A DNA stretch of 7,506 nucleotides, from assembly GCA_021731205.1 (NCBI GenBank), contig JAKFXV010000347.1, positions 1 through 7,506 on the forward strand, in the 5' to 3' direction. Shown here in pieces: positions 1 to 5,659 of this stretch; positions within the stretch are counted from its first letter, which is position 1; each line of letters starts with the position of its first letter. Under the pieces are notes generated by a model. The model saw only the letters and a list, made by a program, of their open reading frames with translations, was not told the DNA's origin and ran no database searches. Source of the stretch: Nocardioides sp. Lineage in GTDB: Bacteria > Actinomycetota > Actinomycetes > Propionibacteriales > Nocardioidaceae. The position numbers were made by a program, and so were the translations under genes.

Positions 1-63
1 GAGGACGAGCGGCGAGCGCTCAAGCGGCGCAACGCCAGAGCTCGGTTGCGCAGCACCGTCTAG
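1..63 (+). CDS. whiB1: WhiB1 transcription factor, C-terminal end (5' part outside window)
   Basis: Frame 1 reads EDERRALKRRNARARLRSTV followed by a TAG stop. The start of this peptide (EDERRALKRRNAR) matches what I recall of the C-terminus of mycobacterial WhiB1, just after its G(V/I)WGG turn. WhiB1 is a small [4Fe-4S] protein that senses nitric oxide and works with the housekeeping sigma factor; its basic tail contributes to DNA binding. The four cluster-ligating cysteines lie upstream of the window, so they cannot be checked. The neighbouring gene is pdtaS in the opposite orientation, which is also the arrangement in M. tuberculosis (whiB1 next to Rv3220c) and supports WhiB1 over other WhiB paralogues. 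Only 20 residues are visible, but the match is specific. Confidence 0.88.
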   Translation, partial: EDERRALKRRNARARLRSTV

Positions 64-82
64 CGGGTCGCTCTTCTCCGAC

Positions 83-104
83 GGCGCCGGTGGAGCCGGG
101 GGCC
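83..104. terminator. GC-rich hairpin between convergent whiB1 and pdtaS (possible terminator)
   Basis: The 52-base gap between two convergent stop codons contains an imperfect inverted repeat: GGCGCCGG at 83-90, a TGGAG loop, then a complementary arm at 96-104, giving about seven pairs with an internal mismatch. There is no T-tract on either side, so it is not a canonical intrinsic terminator. Position between two 3' ends is the main argument; many actinobacterial terminators lack a U-tract. Confidence 0.3.
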
Positions 105-115
105 GGTCGATCGGG

Positions 116-1582
116 TCAGTCGATCGGTATGACCACTGACACGCCGGTGCCCTGACCGGATAGTCCGGTCTCGACGGTCAGCTTTCCGCTCAGCTCGGAC
201 TCGACAAGGGCCCGAACGATCGACAGCCCCAGGTGGGTCGAGTCGTCCAAGTTGAAGTCCGCCGGCAACCCGACCCCATCGTCATCCACGGTGAGATGAA
301 GTTGCCCCGGCAGTCGGGTGGGCGCGATCACGATCCGGCCCATGCGTCCGGACGGATAGCCGTGTTCGACCGCGTTCTGGACGACCTCGGTCAACACCAT
401 GCTCAACGCCGTCGCACTCCCCGACGGCAACACACCGAACGAGCCCGACCGAGCGATCTGGACCGTCGCGCCGAGGGCATGGAAGTCGATCATCATCCGC
501 ATCAGTCGGTCCGCGATCTCATCGAAGTCGACGTGCTCATCTGCCGTCTCGCTGAGGGTCTCGTGAACGATCGCGATCGACCCGACCCGGCGTACGGCCT
601 CCTCGAGGGCCTCGCGGGCCTCCGGCGACTCGATGCGCCGTCCCTGGAGGCGCAGCAGTGCCGCTACGGTTTGGAGGTTGTTCTTCACGCGATGGTGAAT
701 CTCACGGATCGTGGCGTCCTTGGTGACGAGCTCGCGATCTCGACGCCGTAGATCGGAGACGTCGCGGAGCAAGATCAAGGCACCCGTGCGGGTGCCCCGG
801 GGACGCAGGGGGACGGCCCTGACGATCGTCACCACATCGTCGGTGCCGATCTCGGTCTCACGGGCCACTCGACCACCGAGCACGGCTCCGATGGCCTCCT
901 CGTCCTGGCGATATCTCGCCGCAACGAGCTCACGGGTGAGCTCGGGGAGGACTTCCCCGGTCAGGTCACCCACCAGTCCGAGTCGTCGGTAGACCGACAA
1001 GGCGTTCGGGCTGGCGTAGGTGACTCGGCCCTGAGCATCCACGCGCATGAACCCGTCCCCGACACGCGGCGAGTCGGCATGGTCGCTGCGCTGCCCAGGC
1101 GCCGGAAAGCTGCCTCCCGCGATCATCTGGGTGAGGTCGGCGGCGGTGTCGAGGTAGGCGAGCTCCAACCGACTCGGGGTGCGGATCCCGAAGAGGTTGG
1201 TGTGCCTTCCGACGAGCGCAATCACGGCTTGCTCGCGTCGCACGGGGATCGTCTCGACCCGGACCGGCACGTCGTCGGCCAGTTCGGGATCTCCCTCTCG
1301 CACCAGCCTGCCCTCGTTGTAGGCCGCATCGAGCATGGGCCGGCGGCCGGCGGGAATGAACGTCCCGACGACCTCGTCGACGTACGCCGTCGACGCCGTC
1401 GTGGGTCGCATGTGCGCTCCCGCCCAGAAGCCTTTCCCCTCGCGGTCGGGCAACCACAAGACCAGGTCCGCGAACGACAGGTCCGCGACGATCTGCCAGT
1501 CGGCGAGCAGCAGTTGCAGCCAGGCCAGATCCGCCGACTCAAGGTCGGTATGGAGGCGAACCATCTCGGGCAGTGAGGGCAC
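116..1582 (-). CDS. pdtaS: PdtaS-type sensor histidine kinase (GAF-PAS-HisKA_2-HATPase)
   Basis: This 488-residue cytosolic kinase (no membrane segment seen) closely resembles M. tuberculosis PdtaS (Rv3220c). An N-terminal GAF-like domain spans about 1-155 (DWQIVADLSFADLVLW), a PAS domain about 173-285 (GDGFMRVDAQGRVTYASPNA), a HisKA_2 dimerisation domain about 290-370 with the H-box EIHHRVKNNLQTVAALLRLQ at 294-313 (phosphoacceptor expected at H297 of HRxxN), and a HATPase domain about 385-487 with N-box EVVQNAVEHG (N403), DDDGVGLP at 433-440 and GLSIV at 452-456. PdtaS phosphorylates the ANTAR RNA-binding regulator PdtaR, which is encoded elsewhere. The start is GTG at 1582; an ATG at codon 7 (1564) is an alternative. 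A TAGGCT hexamer six bases before the GTG suggests a leaderless mRNA. Notably, the whole protein has no cysteine. Confidence 0.95.
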   Translation of the reverse strand: MPSLPEMVRLHTDLESADLAWLQLLLADWQIVADLSFADLVLWLPDREGKGFWAGAHMRPTTASTAYVDEVVGTFIPAGRRPMLDAAYNEGRLVREGDPELADDVPVRVETIPVRREQAVIALVGRHTNLFGIRTPSRLELAYLDTAADLTQMIAGGSFPAPGQRSDHADSPRVGDGFMRVDAQGRVTYASPNALSVYRRLGLVGDLTGEVLPELTRELVAARYRQDEEAIGAVLGGRVARETEIGTDDVVTIVRAVPLRPRGTRTGALILLRDVSDLRRRDRELVTKDATIREIHHRVKNNLQTVAALLRLQGRRIESPEAREALEEAVRRVGSIAIVHETLSETADEHVDFDEIADRLMRMMIDFHALGATVQIARSGSFGVLPSGSATALSMVLTEVVQNAVEHGYPSGRMGRIVIAPTRLPGQLHLTVDDDGVGLPADFNLDDSTHLGLSIVRALVESELSGKLTVETGLSGQGTGVSVVIPID

Positions 1583-1588
1583 GACGAG

Positions 1589-1594
1589 AGCCTA
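1589..1594 (-). promoter_or_regulatory. Candidate -10 element (TAGGCT) for leaderless pdtaS transcript
   Basis: On the minus strand TAGGCT fits the actinobacterial TANNNT -10 pattern and is followed by exactly six bases before the GTG at 1582, the spacing that places +1 on the first base of the start codon. No convincing -35 (TTGAC-like) lies 16-18 bases upstream, and no strong Shine-Dalgarno precedes the GTG, both common for leaderless actinobacterial genes. Pattern-based call only. Confidence 0.4.
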
Positions 1595-1651
1595 GTGAGC
1601 GGGCCGTCCCGTTCGGGGTGTTTCGCCACCGCTGCACTCTCCGGATGGGGC

Positions 1652-1660
1652 AGGATGGGG
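1652..1660 (+). promoter_or_regulatory. Purine-rich ribosome binding site of the DUF2785 gene
   Basis: AGGATGGGG ends two bases before the ATG at 1663 and is the only purine-rich run near it. It decides the start: the same frame is open back to an ATG at 1573, but that start would overlap the divergent pdtaS start and lacks family-like sequence after it. The match to the anti-Shine-Dalgarno is imperfect and close to the ATG. CAGGAT at 1651-1656, six bases before the ATG, could instead be a poor -10 element. Confidence 0.4.
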
Positions 1661-1662
1661 AT

Positions 1663-2508
1663 ATGTCGGCGTACTGGAAGCAGGTGCTCAGCACCGGCTT
1701 GCTGGTGCCGGAGGATCGCGCCCTCGGAGATCTGACCGCAGAACTCACCAGGATGCTCGGCTCGCCGGATCCGTCCGTCCGAGATGGCACGGCCTATCCC
1801 GCCTTGGCGACCTGGATCGAACGCGGCGTCTATGACGATCTGCTCGTCGGGCTCGGCGACGGGATGGCCACGGGCCTGGTGGTCGGCCTGGGCGAGACGG
1901 GCACCGATTCGGTGTTCCGGCGCAGCTTCTCAGCCCTGATCCTCACCGAATGCCTGGCCCGCGATCATCTGGCCGGGCTCGTGCCAGGCACCAAGATCTT
2001 GGAGTGGGGCGATCGACTGGCAGCCTGGTATCTCCGCGAGCAGGACCTGCGCGGCTACGTCGTCGGCAAGGGCTGGGCCCATGCCATCGCCCACGGCGCC
2101 GATGCGATCGGCACGTTGGCCTACTCGCCACATCTAGGTCTGGCCGAGTTGACCGTCCTGCTCGACGTGCTTGCGGACCGTTTGCTGATGCCGGCCGACA
2201 CGCTGCTCGTCGCCGGTGAGCCCGACCGAATGGCCATGGCGACGATGCGGATCCTGCGGCGCAACGTGGTCGGCCTGGAGATCGTCGAGCCCTGGGTGGT
2301 CCGCATCGGCCGTGCGGCCGCTACCCGCGGCTACTCCGATCGTGACCCGTTCCTCAGCACTGGCAACGCAGAGACATTTCTCCGGGCGCTCTATCTGCAG
2401 CTGATGCTGTCCGCGCAAGCGCCGACCATCCGCTCCGATCTGTTGTTGGTGCTGGTCGACGCGTTGCGCGTGAGCAACGGGCAGTACGTCGGCCCCACTG
2501 TCGAATGA
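1663..2508 (+). CDS. DUF2785 family protein
   Basis: This 281-residue protein belongs to the DUF2785 family of uncharacterised bacterial proteins, recognised by the block from about residue 128 to 147 (DLRGYVVGKGWAHAIAHGAD), whose GWAH-x3-HGAD pattern is the family hallmark as I recall it. The rest is mostly predicted amphipathic helices, with leucine-rich stretches at 155-183 and 239-268, suggesting an all-helical soluble fold. No signal peptide or membrane segment is evident. The biochemical function is unknown; the conserved His and Asp could be ligands or catalytic residues, but that is speculation. The start chosen is the ATG at 1663. The stop codon overlaps the start of the next gene (ATGA, 2505-2508), so the two are almost certainly one transcript and translationally coupled. 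It is divergent from pdtaS across 80 bases. Confidence 0.85.
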   Translation: MSAYWKQVLSTGLLVPEDRALGDLTAELTRMLGSPDPSVRDGTAYPALATWIERGVYDDLLVGLGDGMATGLVVGLGETGTDSVFRRSFSALILTECLARDHLAGLVPGTKILEWGDRLAAWYLREQDLRGYVVGKGWAHAIAHGADAIGTLAYSPHLGLAELTVLLDVLADRLLMPADTLLVAGEPDRMAMATMRILRRNVVGLEIVEPWVVRIGRAAATRGYSDRDPFLSTGNAETFLRALYLQLMLSAQAPTIRSDLLLVLVDALRVSNGQYVGPTVE

Positions 2509-3005
2509 CCCTCCAGATCCGCTTGGCCGAGCCCGCGGACTTCGAGGCGGTCGGCGCACTCGTGCTACGAGCCTATGTCGGCGACGGGTTCGTGGGCGCC
2601 GACGATCCCTACGTCAGGCACTTGCGCGACACAGCCACCAGGGCCCGCGAGGCGCAGGTGTGGGTGGCACTCGATTCCACAGCCGACGCCGTAACCGTGC
2701 TCGGCACCGTGACCTGGTGTCCGCTGGACTCGCCCTGGCGCGAACTCGGGACACCGCTGGACGGGGAGTTTCGGATGCTGGCCGTCGATCCCGACGCCAG
2801 GGGTCGTGGCGTCGGACGAGCCTTGGTCGAGCACTGTCTCGACTTGGCCCGTGAGGCCGGGATGACGGCGATGGTGTTGAGCACCCTCCCGCAGCAGGGT
2901 GGAGCTCACCGGATCTACGAGCGCCTAGGCTTCGTCCGCGACGAGTCCAGCGACTGGTCGCCGAAACCAGGAACCCTGCTGCTGGCGTACCGGCTGAGGC
3001 TCTAG
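2505..3005 (+). CDS. GNAT family N-acetyltransferase
   Basis: This 166-residue protein is a complete single-domain GNAT enzyme, expected to transfer an acetyl group from acetyl-CoA to an amine on an unknown small molecule, peptide or protein. The N-terminus MTLQIRLAEPADFEAVGAL is the usual first strand and helix. The acetyl-CoA pyrophosphate loop is visible in MLAVDPDARGRGVGRALVEH (91-110), with the R-x-x-G-x-G signature at 99-104. The C-terminal IYERLGFVRDE (137-147) is the typical motif B region. The ATG overlaps the stop of the DUF2785 gene by ATGA and has no good Shine-Dalgarno of its own, which implies translational reinitiation. The substrate cannot be predicted; the fixed pairing may mean that the two products act together. 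Confidence 0.9.
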   Translation: MTLQIRLAEPADFEAVGALVLRAYVGDGFVGADDPYVRHLRDTATRAREAQVWVALDSTADAVTVLGTVTWCPLDSPWRELGTPLDGEFRMLAVDPDARGRGVGRALVEHCLDLAREAGMTAMVLSTLPQQGGAHRIYERLGFVRDESSDWSPKPGTLLLAYRLRL

Positions 3006-3034
3006 GCCCCTGCCGGCGACTCAGGCGTTGGGGC
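3006..3034. terminator. Possible hairpin at convergent GNAT / bL37 ends
   Basis: GCCCC at 3006-3010 pairs with GGGGC at 3030-3034, and GCC at 3012-3014 with GGC at 3024-3026, making an interrupted stem around the convergent 3' ends. It overlaps the last codons of bL37 and has no T-tract. Only 15 bases separate the two stop codons, so a bidirectional terminator would have to overlap coding sequence. Weak support. Confidence 0.22.
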
Positions 3035-3095
3035 GCTTACCGTGGTTCGCGGCCTTCTTCTTGCGCGCCCGCCGCTTGCGACCGGTCTTGCCCAT
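3021..3095 (-). CDS. 50S ribosomal protein bL37 (24 residues)
   Basis: This tiny gene encodes 24 residues beginning MGKTGRKRRARKKKAA and ending NHGKRPNA before a TGA stop. More than a third of the residues are Lys or Arg. The C-terminal NHGKRPNA and overall length match the actinobacterial large-subunit protein bL37, first seen in cryo-EM maps of the M. smegmatis ribosome; the mycobacterial version, as I recall, also ends NHGKRPNA. It would be buried in 23S rRNA. A strong GAGGAGGA ribosome binding site precedes the ATG at the right distance, which strongly supports a real gene despite its size. It is downstream of sigR-rsrA on the same strand, 100 bases after the rsrA stop, so it may be co-transcribed or have its own promoter. 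It is easily missed by automatic gene finders. Confidence 0.92.
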   Translation of the reverse strand: MGKTGRKRRARKKKAANHGKRPNA

Positions 3096-3100
3096 GGTGC

Positions 3101-3108
3101 TCCTCCTC
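3101..3108 (-). promoter_or_regulatory. Strong Shine-Dalgarno of bL37
   Basis: On the minus strand GAGGAGGA is followed by GCACC and then the ATG at 3095, giving near-perfect complementarity to the 16S rRNA 3' end. It is one of the two strongest ribosome binding sites in the window (with that of rsrA), fitting a highly expressed ribosomal protein. Confidence 0.8.
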
Positions 3109-3151
3109 GAAACTGCGGGGACGTCCCGACGGGCATCCTCTCAAAGGCGAC

Positions 3152-3178
3152 GGCTCGCGGCTAATCGAGCCTGGGCTC
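3152..3178 (-). repeat. Overlapping inverted repeats (GAGCC / GGCTC / GAGCC) between rsrA and bL37
   Basis: In transcript order the minus strand has GAGCC (3178-3174), GGCTC (3171-3167) and CGAGCC (3157-3152). The middle segment can pair with either flank: a 4-bp stem with a CCAG tetraloop, or a perfect 6-bp stem GGCTCG/CGAGCC with an 8-base loop. A short T-run (CCTTTG) follows but no true U-tract. It could be a weak attenuator or terminator between rsrA and bL37, or chance in GC-rich DNA. Confidence 0.3.
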
Positions 3179-3195
3179 CGTGCTGGGAGCGTGGA

Positions 3196-3495
3196 TCACG
3201 AACCGGGGGGCACGACGCGTTCGGCCGAGATCTCGCGGCACAACATCCGCACGCGCAGTCGAAGGTCGTCGGGTGCGGTCTCCGCGCAGGAACGGGCTAC
3301 GAGCTCCTTGACTCGCCGCTGCAGGTCGTAGGTCTCGGAGCACGGGTTGCAGCTGTCCAGGTGGGTACGAACCGCAGACACGTCTGCCGCGGCGAGCTCG
3401 TTGTCGAGCAGGTAGACGATCCCTTGCAGGAAGTCCGCGCACTGGCCGACGGGGTCGGTTGCTCGGGTGGTTCCACCCGGTTCAGGTCCACTCAT
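3196..3495 (-). CDS. rsrA: RsrA/RshA-type mycothiol-system zinc anti-sigma factor
   Basis: This 99-residue protein is a cytosolic zinc-binding anti-sigma (ZAS) factor that should hold SigR inactive until disulfide stress oxidises its cysteines and releases zinc. The zinc site reads C19, then H45-L-D-S-C49-N-P-C52. This Cys-x25-His-x3-Cys-x2-Cys spacing equals that of S. coelicolor RsrA (C11, H37, C41, C44). Further cysteines are C70, matching the position of RsrA C62, and C86. No membrane segment is present, as expected for a soluble redox-sensing ZAS protein. Its ATG overlaps the sigR stop by ATGA, and a strong GGAGG lies seven bases before it inside sigR, so sigma and anti-sigma are coupled for near-equal synthesis. 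Length is typical for the family. Confidence 0.95.
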   Translation of the reverse strand: MSGPEPGGTTRATDPVGQCADFLQGIVYLLDNELAAADVSAVRTHLDSCNPCSETYDLQRRVKELVARSCAETAPDDLRLRVRMLCREISAERVVPPGS

Positions 3496-4109
3496 GACCG
3501 GTCCTCCGCGATGCGCACGAGATCGTTCTCGCGCACGTAGTCGGTGAGCATGTCGCGCAGTTGGCGCCGCCCACGGTGTAGTCGCGACATCACCGTCCCG
3601 ATCGGCGTATCCATGATGTCGGCGATCTCCTTGTAGGGGAATCCCTCAACATCGGCGAGATAGACAGCCAGGCGAAACTCCTCGGGCAGCCTCTGCAGGG
3701 CCTGCTTGACCTGCGTGTCGGGGAGGTGCTCGAGGGCCACGCCTTCGGCCGACTTCAGCCCGCTCGAGGTGTGCGACTCAGCGCGCGCCAACTGCCAGTC
3801 CTCGATGTCCTCGGCCATCGACTGCAACGGTTCGCGCTGCCGCTTTCGATACGAGTTGATGAACGTGTTGGTCAGGATGCGGTACATCCAGGCCTTCAGG
3901 TTCGTGCCCGGGCGGAACTGGTGAAAGGCGCTGAACGCCTTGGCGTACGTCTCCTGGACCAGGTCCTCGGCGTCTTGCGGATTGCGAGTCATCCGCATCG
4001 CAGCGGCGTACAACTGGTCGAGCAGGGGCATCGCGTCGCGCTCGAACCGTTCGGTGCGCTCGGCGTCGCTCTCCGTCTCACGCTCATCGAGCGCCTGGGT
4101 CTCACTCAT
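3492..4109 (-). CDS. sigR: ECF sigma factor SigR/SigH (thiol-oxidative stress)
   Basis: From the ATG at 4109 this is a 205-residue group IV sigma factor. Region 2 spans about 22-92 ([54 protein letters not shown]) and region 4 about 134-188 ([20 protein letters not shown], then [20 protein letters not shown]). The blocks ERDA-PLLDQLY, NLKAW-YRILTNT-INSYRK and [32 protein letters not shown] match M. tuberculosis SigH as I recall it. It directs RNA polymerase to GGAAT-N18/19-GTT promoters of thioredoxin, mycothiol-recycling, protease and Fe-S genes when RsrA is oxidised. The rsrA gene follows with an ATGA overlap. The frame stays open upstream to a GTG at 4187, which may give a longer isoform (231 residues); a GTG at 4112 directly before the ATG is a third option. 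Confidence 0.96.
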   Translation of the reverse strand: MSETQALDERETESDAERTERFERDAMPLLDQLYAAAMRMTRNPQDAEDLVQETYAKAFSAFHQFRPGTNLKAWMYRILTNTFINSYRKRQREPLQSMAEDIEDWQLARAESHTSSGLKSAEGVALEHLPDTQVKQALQRLPEEFRLAVYLADVEGFPYKEIADIMDTPIGTVMSRLHRGRRQLRDMLTDYVRENDLVRIAEDRS

Positions 4110-4187
4110 CACGTCCCAGGGTATCCGGCCCGGTGTCGCGGCCCTCGGCGCGGCAGCGGTTCCCTGACTCTCAACAAGCGCAAGCAC
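4110..4187 (-). other. sigR: In-frame N-terminal extension of SigR (possible long isoform from GTG 4187)
   Basis: The sigR frame is open for 26 codons upstream of the ATG at 4109, starting with GTG at 4187 ([20 protein letters not shown] and on). The extension is rich in Ala and Pro and has no recognised domain. Its GTG lies only about 2-5 bases after the start predicted from the sigma-R promoter, so the induced mRNA would be leaderless or nearly so and initiate here. In S. coelicolor the induced sigRp2 transcript makes an N-terminally extended, unstable isoform, sigma-R'. Whether the extension is translated or destabilises the protein here is inferred. Confidence 0.5.
4118..4123 (-). promoter_or_regulatory. 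Candidate basal -10 element (TACCCT) before the short SigR start
   Basis: On the minus strand TACCCT fits TANNNT and ends eight bases before the ATG at 4109 (five before the GTG at 4112). It could serve basal transcription of the short isoform, parallel to the constitutive sigRp1 of Streptomyces. No -35 element is evident and such hexamers occur by chance, so this is a weak call. Confidence 0.22.
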
Positions 4188-4196
4188 GCTGGGTGC

Positions 4197-4222
4197 AACC
4201 CGACGTCTTTAGAATTGATTCC
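4197..4222 (-). promoter_or_regulatory. Sigma-R autoregulatory promoter of sigR (GGAAT-N18-GTT)
   Basis: On the minus strand GGAAT (4222-4218, preceded by another G) is followed by 18 bases and then GTT (4199-4197). This is the exact consensus described for Streptomyces sigma-R and mycobacterial sigma-H promoters. It faces sigR, placing the transcription start near 4192-4189. The -35 element lies inside the last codons (Gly-Asn) of the upstream hydrolase gene, and the TAA stop of that gene lies in the spacer. The simplest reading is positive autoregulation of sigR-rsrA. Confidence 0.85.
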
Positions 4223-4904
4223 CTGGGTTGCGGGGAGGATCGCCATGGAGCTGGGTGAGCCACTTCACGCTGCTCTCGACGATCAGGGCCCACACCGAGT
4301 CTTGCGATACATCCCCACGCCGGGGAACGGCGAAGCCGTGGTCGGCCATGGGTACGACGACCAGCTCGCTCGGAGCCGGCAGCCCGCCGGGAAACCAGCC
4401 ATCGAACTCCTCGGGCGATCCCAGAGCGTCCCGGGCTCCCTGGACCACCAGGGTCGACACCTGCGCATCGGAGAGCTCTCCTGCGCGGGTGCGCTCCGGC
4501 CTGTGCGGCGCGTGCAGCGGAAACGCCAGCGCCAGCAGCCCCACGGCGCCGAGCGACTCCGCACATCGGGCCGCAGAGCGCGCACCCGCCGAGCGGCCGC
4601 CGACAACCAGCGGCAACCCCCGGTCCGTCTCGTGCAGGGCGAGTGCGACCCCAGCGCGCAGTCCCTGGTCCAGGGTGGGCGGCGCCGTGGCCACGCGACG
4701 GCCTGCCACGCGCCAAGGCTGCTCGAACAGCCCCACCGTCCAGCCGTGCCGAGGCAGGCCGTCGGCGATGGCCTGGAGTTCCGGGCTGTCGACGCCGCGT
4801 CCTGCTCCGTGACTGAGAATCAAGGTGCCTCGCGGGGCCTCGGCGCGCAGCAGGTCCAGTCGCCCGGGTCCGCGCGGGGTCTCCACGACCCAGGAGTCAC
4901 TCAC
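4209..4904 (-). CDS. Alpha/beta-fold hydrolase (dienelactone hydrolase / KANL3-Tex30-like)
   Basis: This 231-residue soluble protein has the hallmarks of a compact alpha/beta hydrolase. The oxyanion-loop strand is TLILSHGAGRG (27-37), the nucleophile elbow is GGRSAGA with Ser105 in G-x-S-x-G, the acid is probably Asp159 in VVQGARDALGSPEE, and the base is His189 in MADHGF. Sequence style and length fit the Tex30/KANL3-like group of small bacterial hydrolases rather than lipases with a lid. The substrate is unknown. The GTG start at 4904 overlaps the stop of the SRAP gene (GTGA) and lacks a good Shine-Dalgarno, so translation is probably coupled. Its 3' end contains the -35 element of the sigR promoter, which constrains its last codons. 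SRAP and sigR neighbours suggest a stress-linked role, by inference only. Confidence 0.88.
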   Translation of the reverse strand: MSDSWVVETPRGPGRLDLLRAEAPRGTLILSHGAGRGVDSPELQAIADGLPRHGWTVGLFEQPWRVAGRRVATAPPTLDQGLRAGVALALHETDRGLPLVVGGRSAGARSAARCAESLGAVGLLALAFPLHAPHRPERTRAGELSDAQVSTLVVQGARDALGSPEEFDGWFPGGLPAPSELVVVPMADHGFAVPRRGDVSQDSVWALIVESSVKWLTQLHGDPPRNPGNQF

Positions 4905-5650
4905 GGGCTCATGGTGAGCGGGGAGACGAGCTCGGCGCCGTTGTTGCGCACGTTGTTGACCAGGGTGGACACGGGGTAGGCCTCGAGGCGACCCGGTGCG
5001 GCCGGCACGAGCAACGTCAATAGCTCGGCACGGCCGACCACCGTGGGGTCGAGCCAGCTAGCCCAGCGGGAGGGTTCGACCATCATCGGCATGCGATCGT
5101 GGATCCGGCCGAGTGCATCTTCGGCGTCGGTTGTGACGATGCTGGTGGTCCATCGAAAGCGGTTCGGGTCGTCCTCGTCCTTGGTCGGATCCCGCCAGAT
5201 CTCGTAGATCCCGGCCATGGCGAGGATGCCACCGTCGCGCGGGTGGATGAAGAACGGCTGCTTGCGTGGTTTGCCGGCGGGGGTGAGGTCATCGGTGGGG
5301 TACCACTCGAAGTACCCATCCGCCGGAAGCAGGCAGCGCCGGGTAGCGAAAGCCCTTCGGTAGGCAGGCTTGTCGGCGACCGTCTCCACCCGAGCATTGA
5401 TCATCTTGCTGCCGATCGCAGCGTCCTTGGCCCAGGAAGGGATCAACCCCCAGGTGAACGCCCGCAACTGCCGGGTAGGCGCTGATCCGGGCTCCGCGTC
5501 GCTCGAGGTTCGCTCCACAACCGCATACACGGCCTTGGTGGGAGCCACGTTGTAGTCAGCCGCCAAGGGCGTCGACACCCTGGATTCGGTGACCTCGAAC
5601 TCCTCGATCAGGTCATCGATCCGACGACTCGAGGCGTACCGTCCACACAT
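4901..5650 (-). CDS. SRAP-domain protein (HMCES/YedK-like abasic-site shield)
   Basis: This 249-residue protein is a full-length SOS response-associated peptidase (SRAP) family member, homologous to E. coli YedK and human HMCES. It begins MCGRY, so the catalytic Cys2 becomes N-terminal after Met removal and can form a thiazolidine DNA-protein crosslink with abasic sites in single-stranded DNA. The other active-site residues are all visible: Asn34 in YNVAPT, Glu115 in DGYFEW and His184 in IHDRMP. WGLIPSWAKD (67-76) and INARVETV (84-91) are also family blocks. It protects replication forks from abasic-site breakage. The start is fixed by Cys2. It follows the GGDEF-like gene after nine bases and overlaps the hydrolase gene, so the three probably form an operon. 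M. tuberculosis has an SRAP gene (Rv3226c) close to sigH too. Confidence 0.95.
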   Translation of the reverse strand: MCGRYASSRRIDDLIEEFEVTESRVSTPLAADYNVAPTKAVYAVVERTSSDAEPGSAPTRQLRAFTWGLIPSWAKDAAIGSKMINARVETVADKPAYRRAFATRRCLLPADGYFEWYPTDDLTPAGKPRKQPFFIHPRDGGILAMAGIYEIWRDPTKDEDDPNRFRWTTSIVTTDAEDALGRIHDRMPMMVEPSRWASWLDPTVVGRAELLTLLVPAAPGRLEAYPVSTLVNNVRNNGAELVSPLTMSP

Positions 5651-5659
5651 GCGCCCAAG

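Noticed and set aside
233..1576. Plus-strand open frames antisense to pdtaS (for example 233-751 and 1079-1576)
   Set aside because: The minus-strand kinase is full length with all motifs; these frames are low-complexity Arg/Asp-rich shadows without ribosome binding sites.
1573..1662. Upstream extension of the DUF2785 protein to an ATG at 1573
   Set aside because: The extra 30 residues are Arg-rich, overlap the pdtaS start, and lie upstream of a purine-rich site that precedes the ATG at 1663.
3028..3540. Plus-strand open frame of 170 codons opposite bL37 and rsrA
   Set aside because: Both minus-strand genes have diagnostic motifs and strong ribosome binding sites; the plus frame is compositionally a shadow.
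3726..4979. Long plus-strand open frame (417 codons) opposite sigR, the hydrolase and part of the SRAP gene
   Set aside because: It is antisense to three well-recognised genes, has no family resemblance, and is rich in Arg, Gly and Pro as expected from reading the complementary strand of GC-rich coding DNA.
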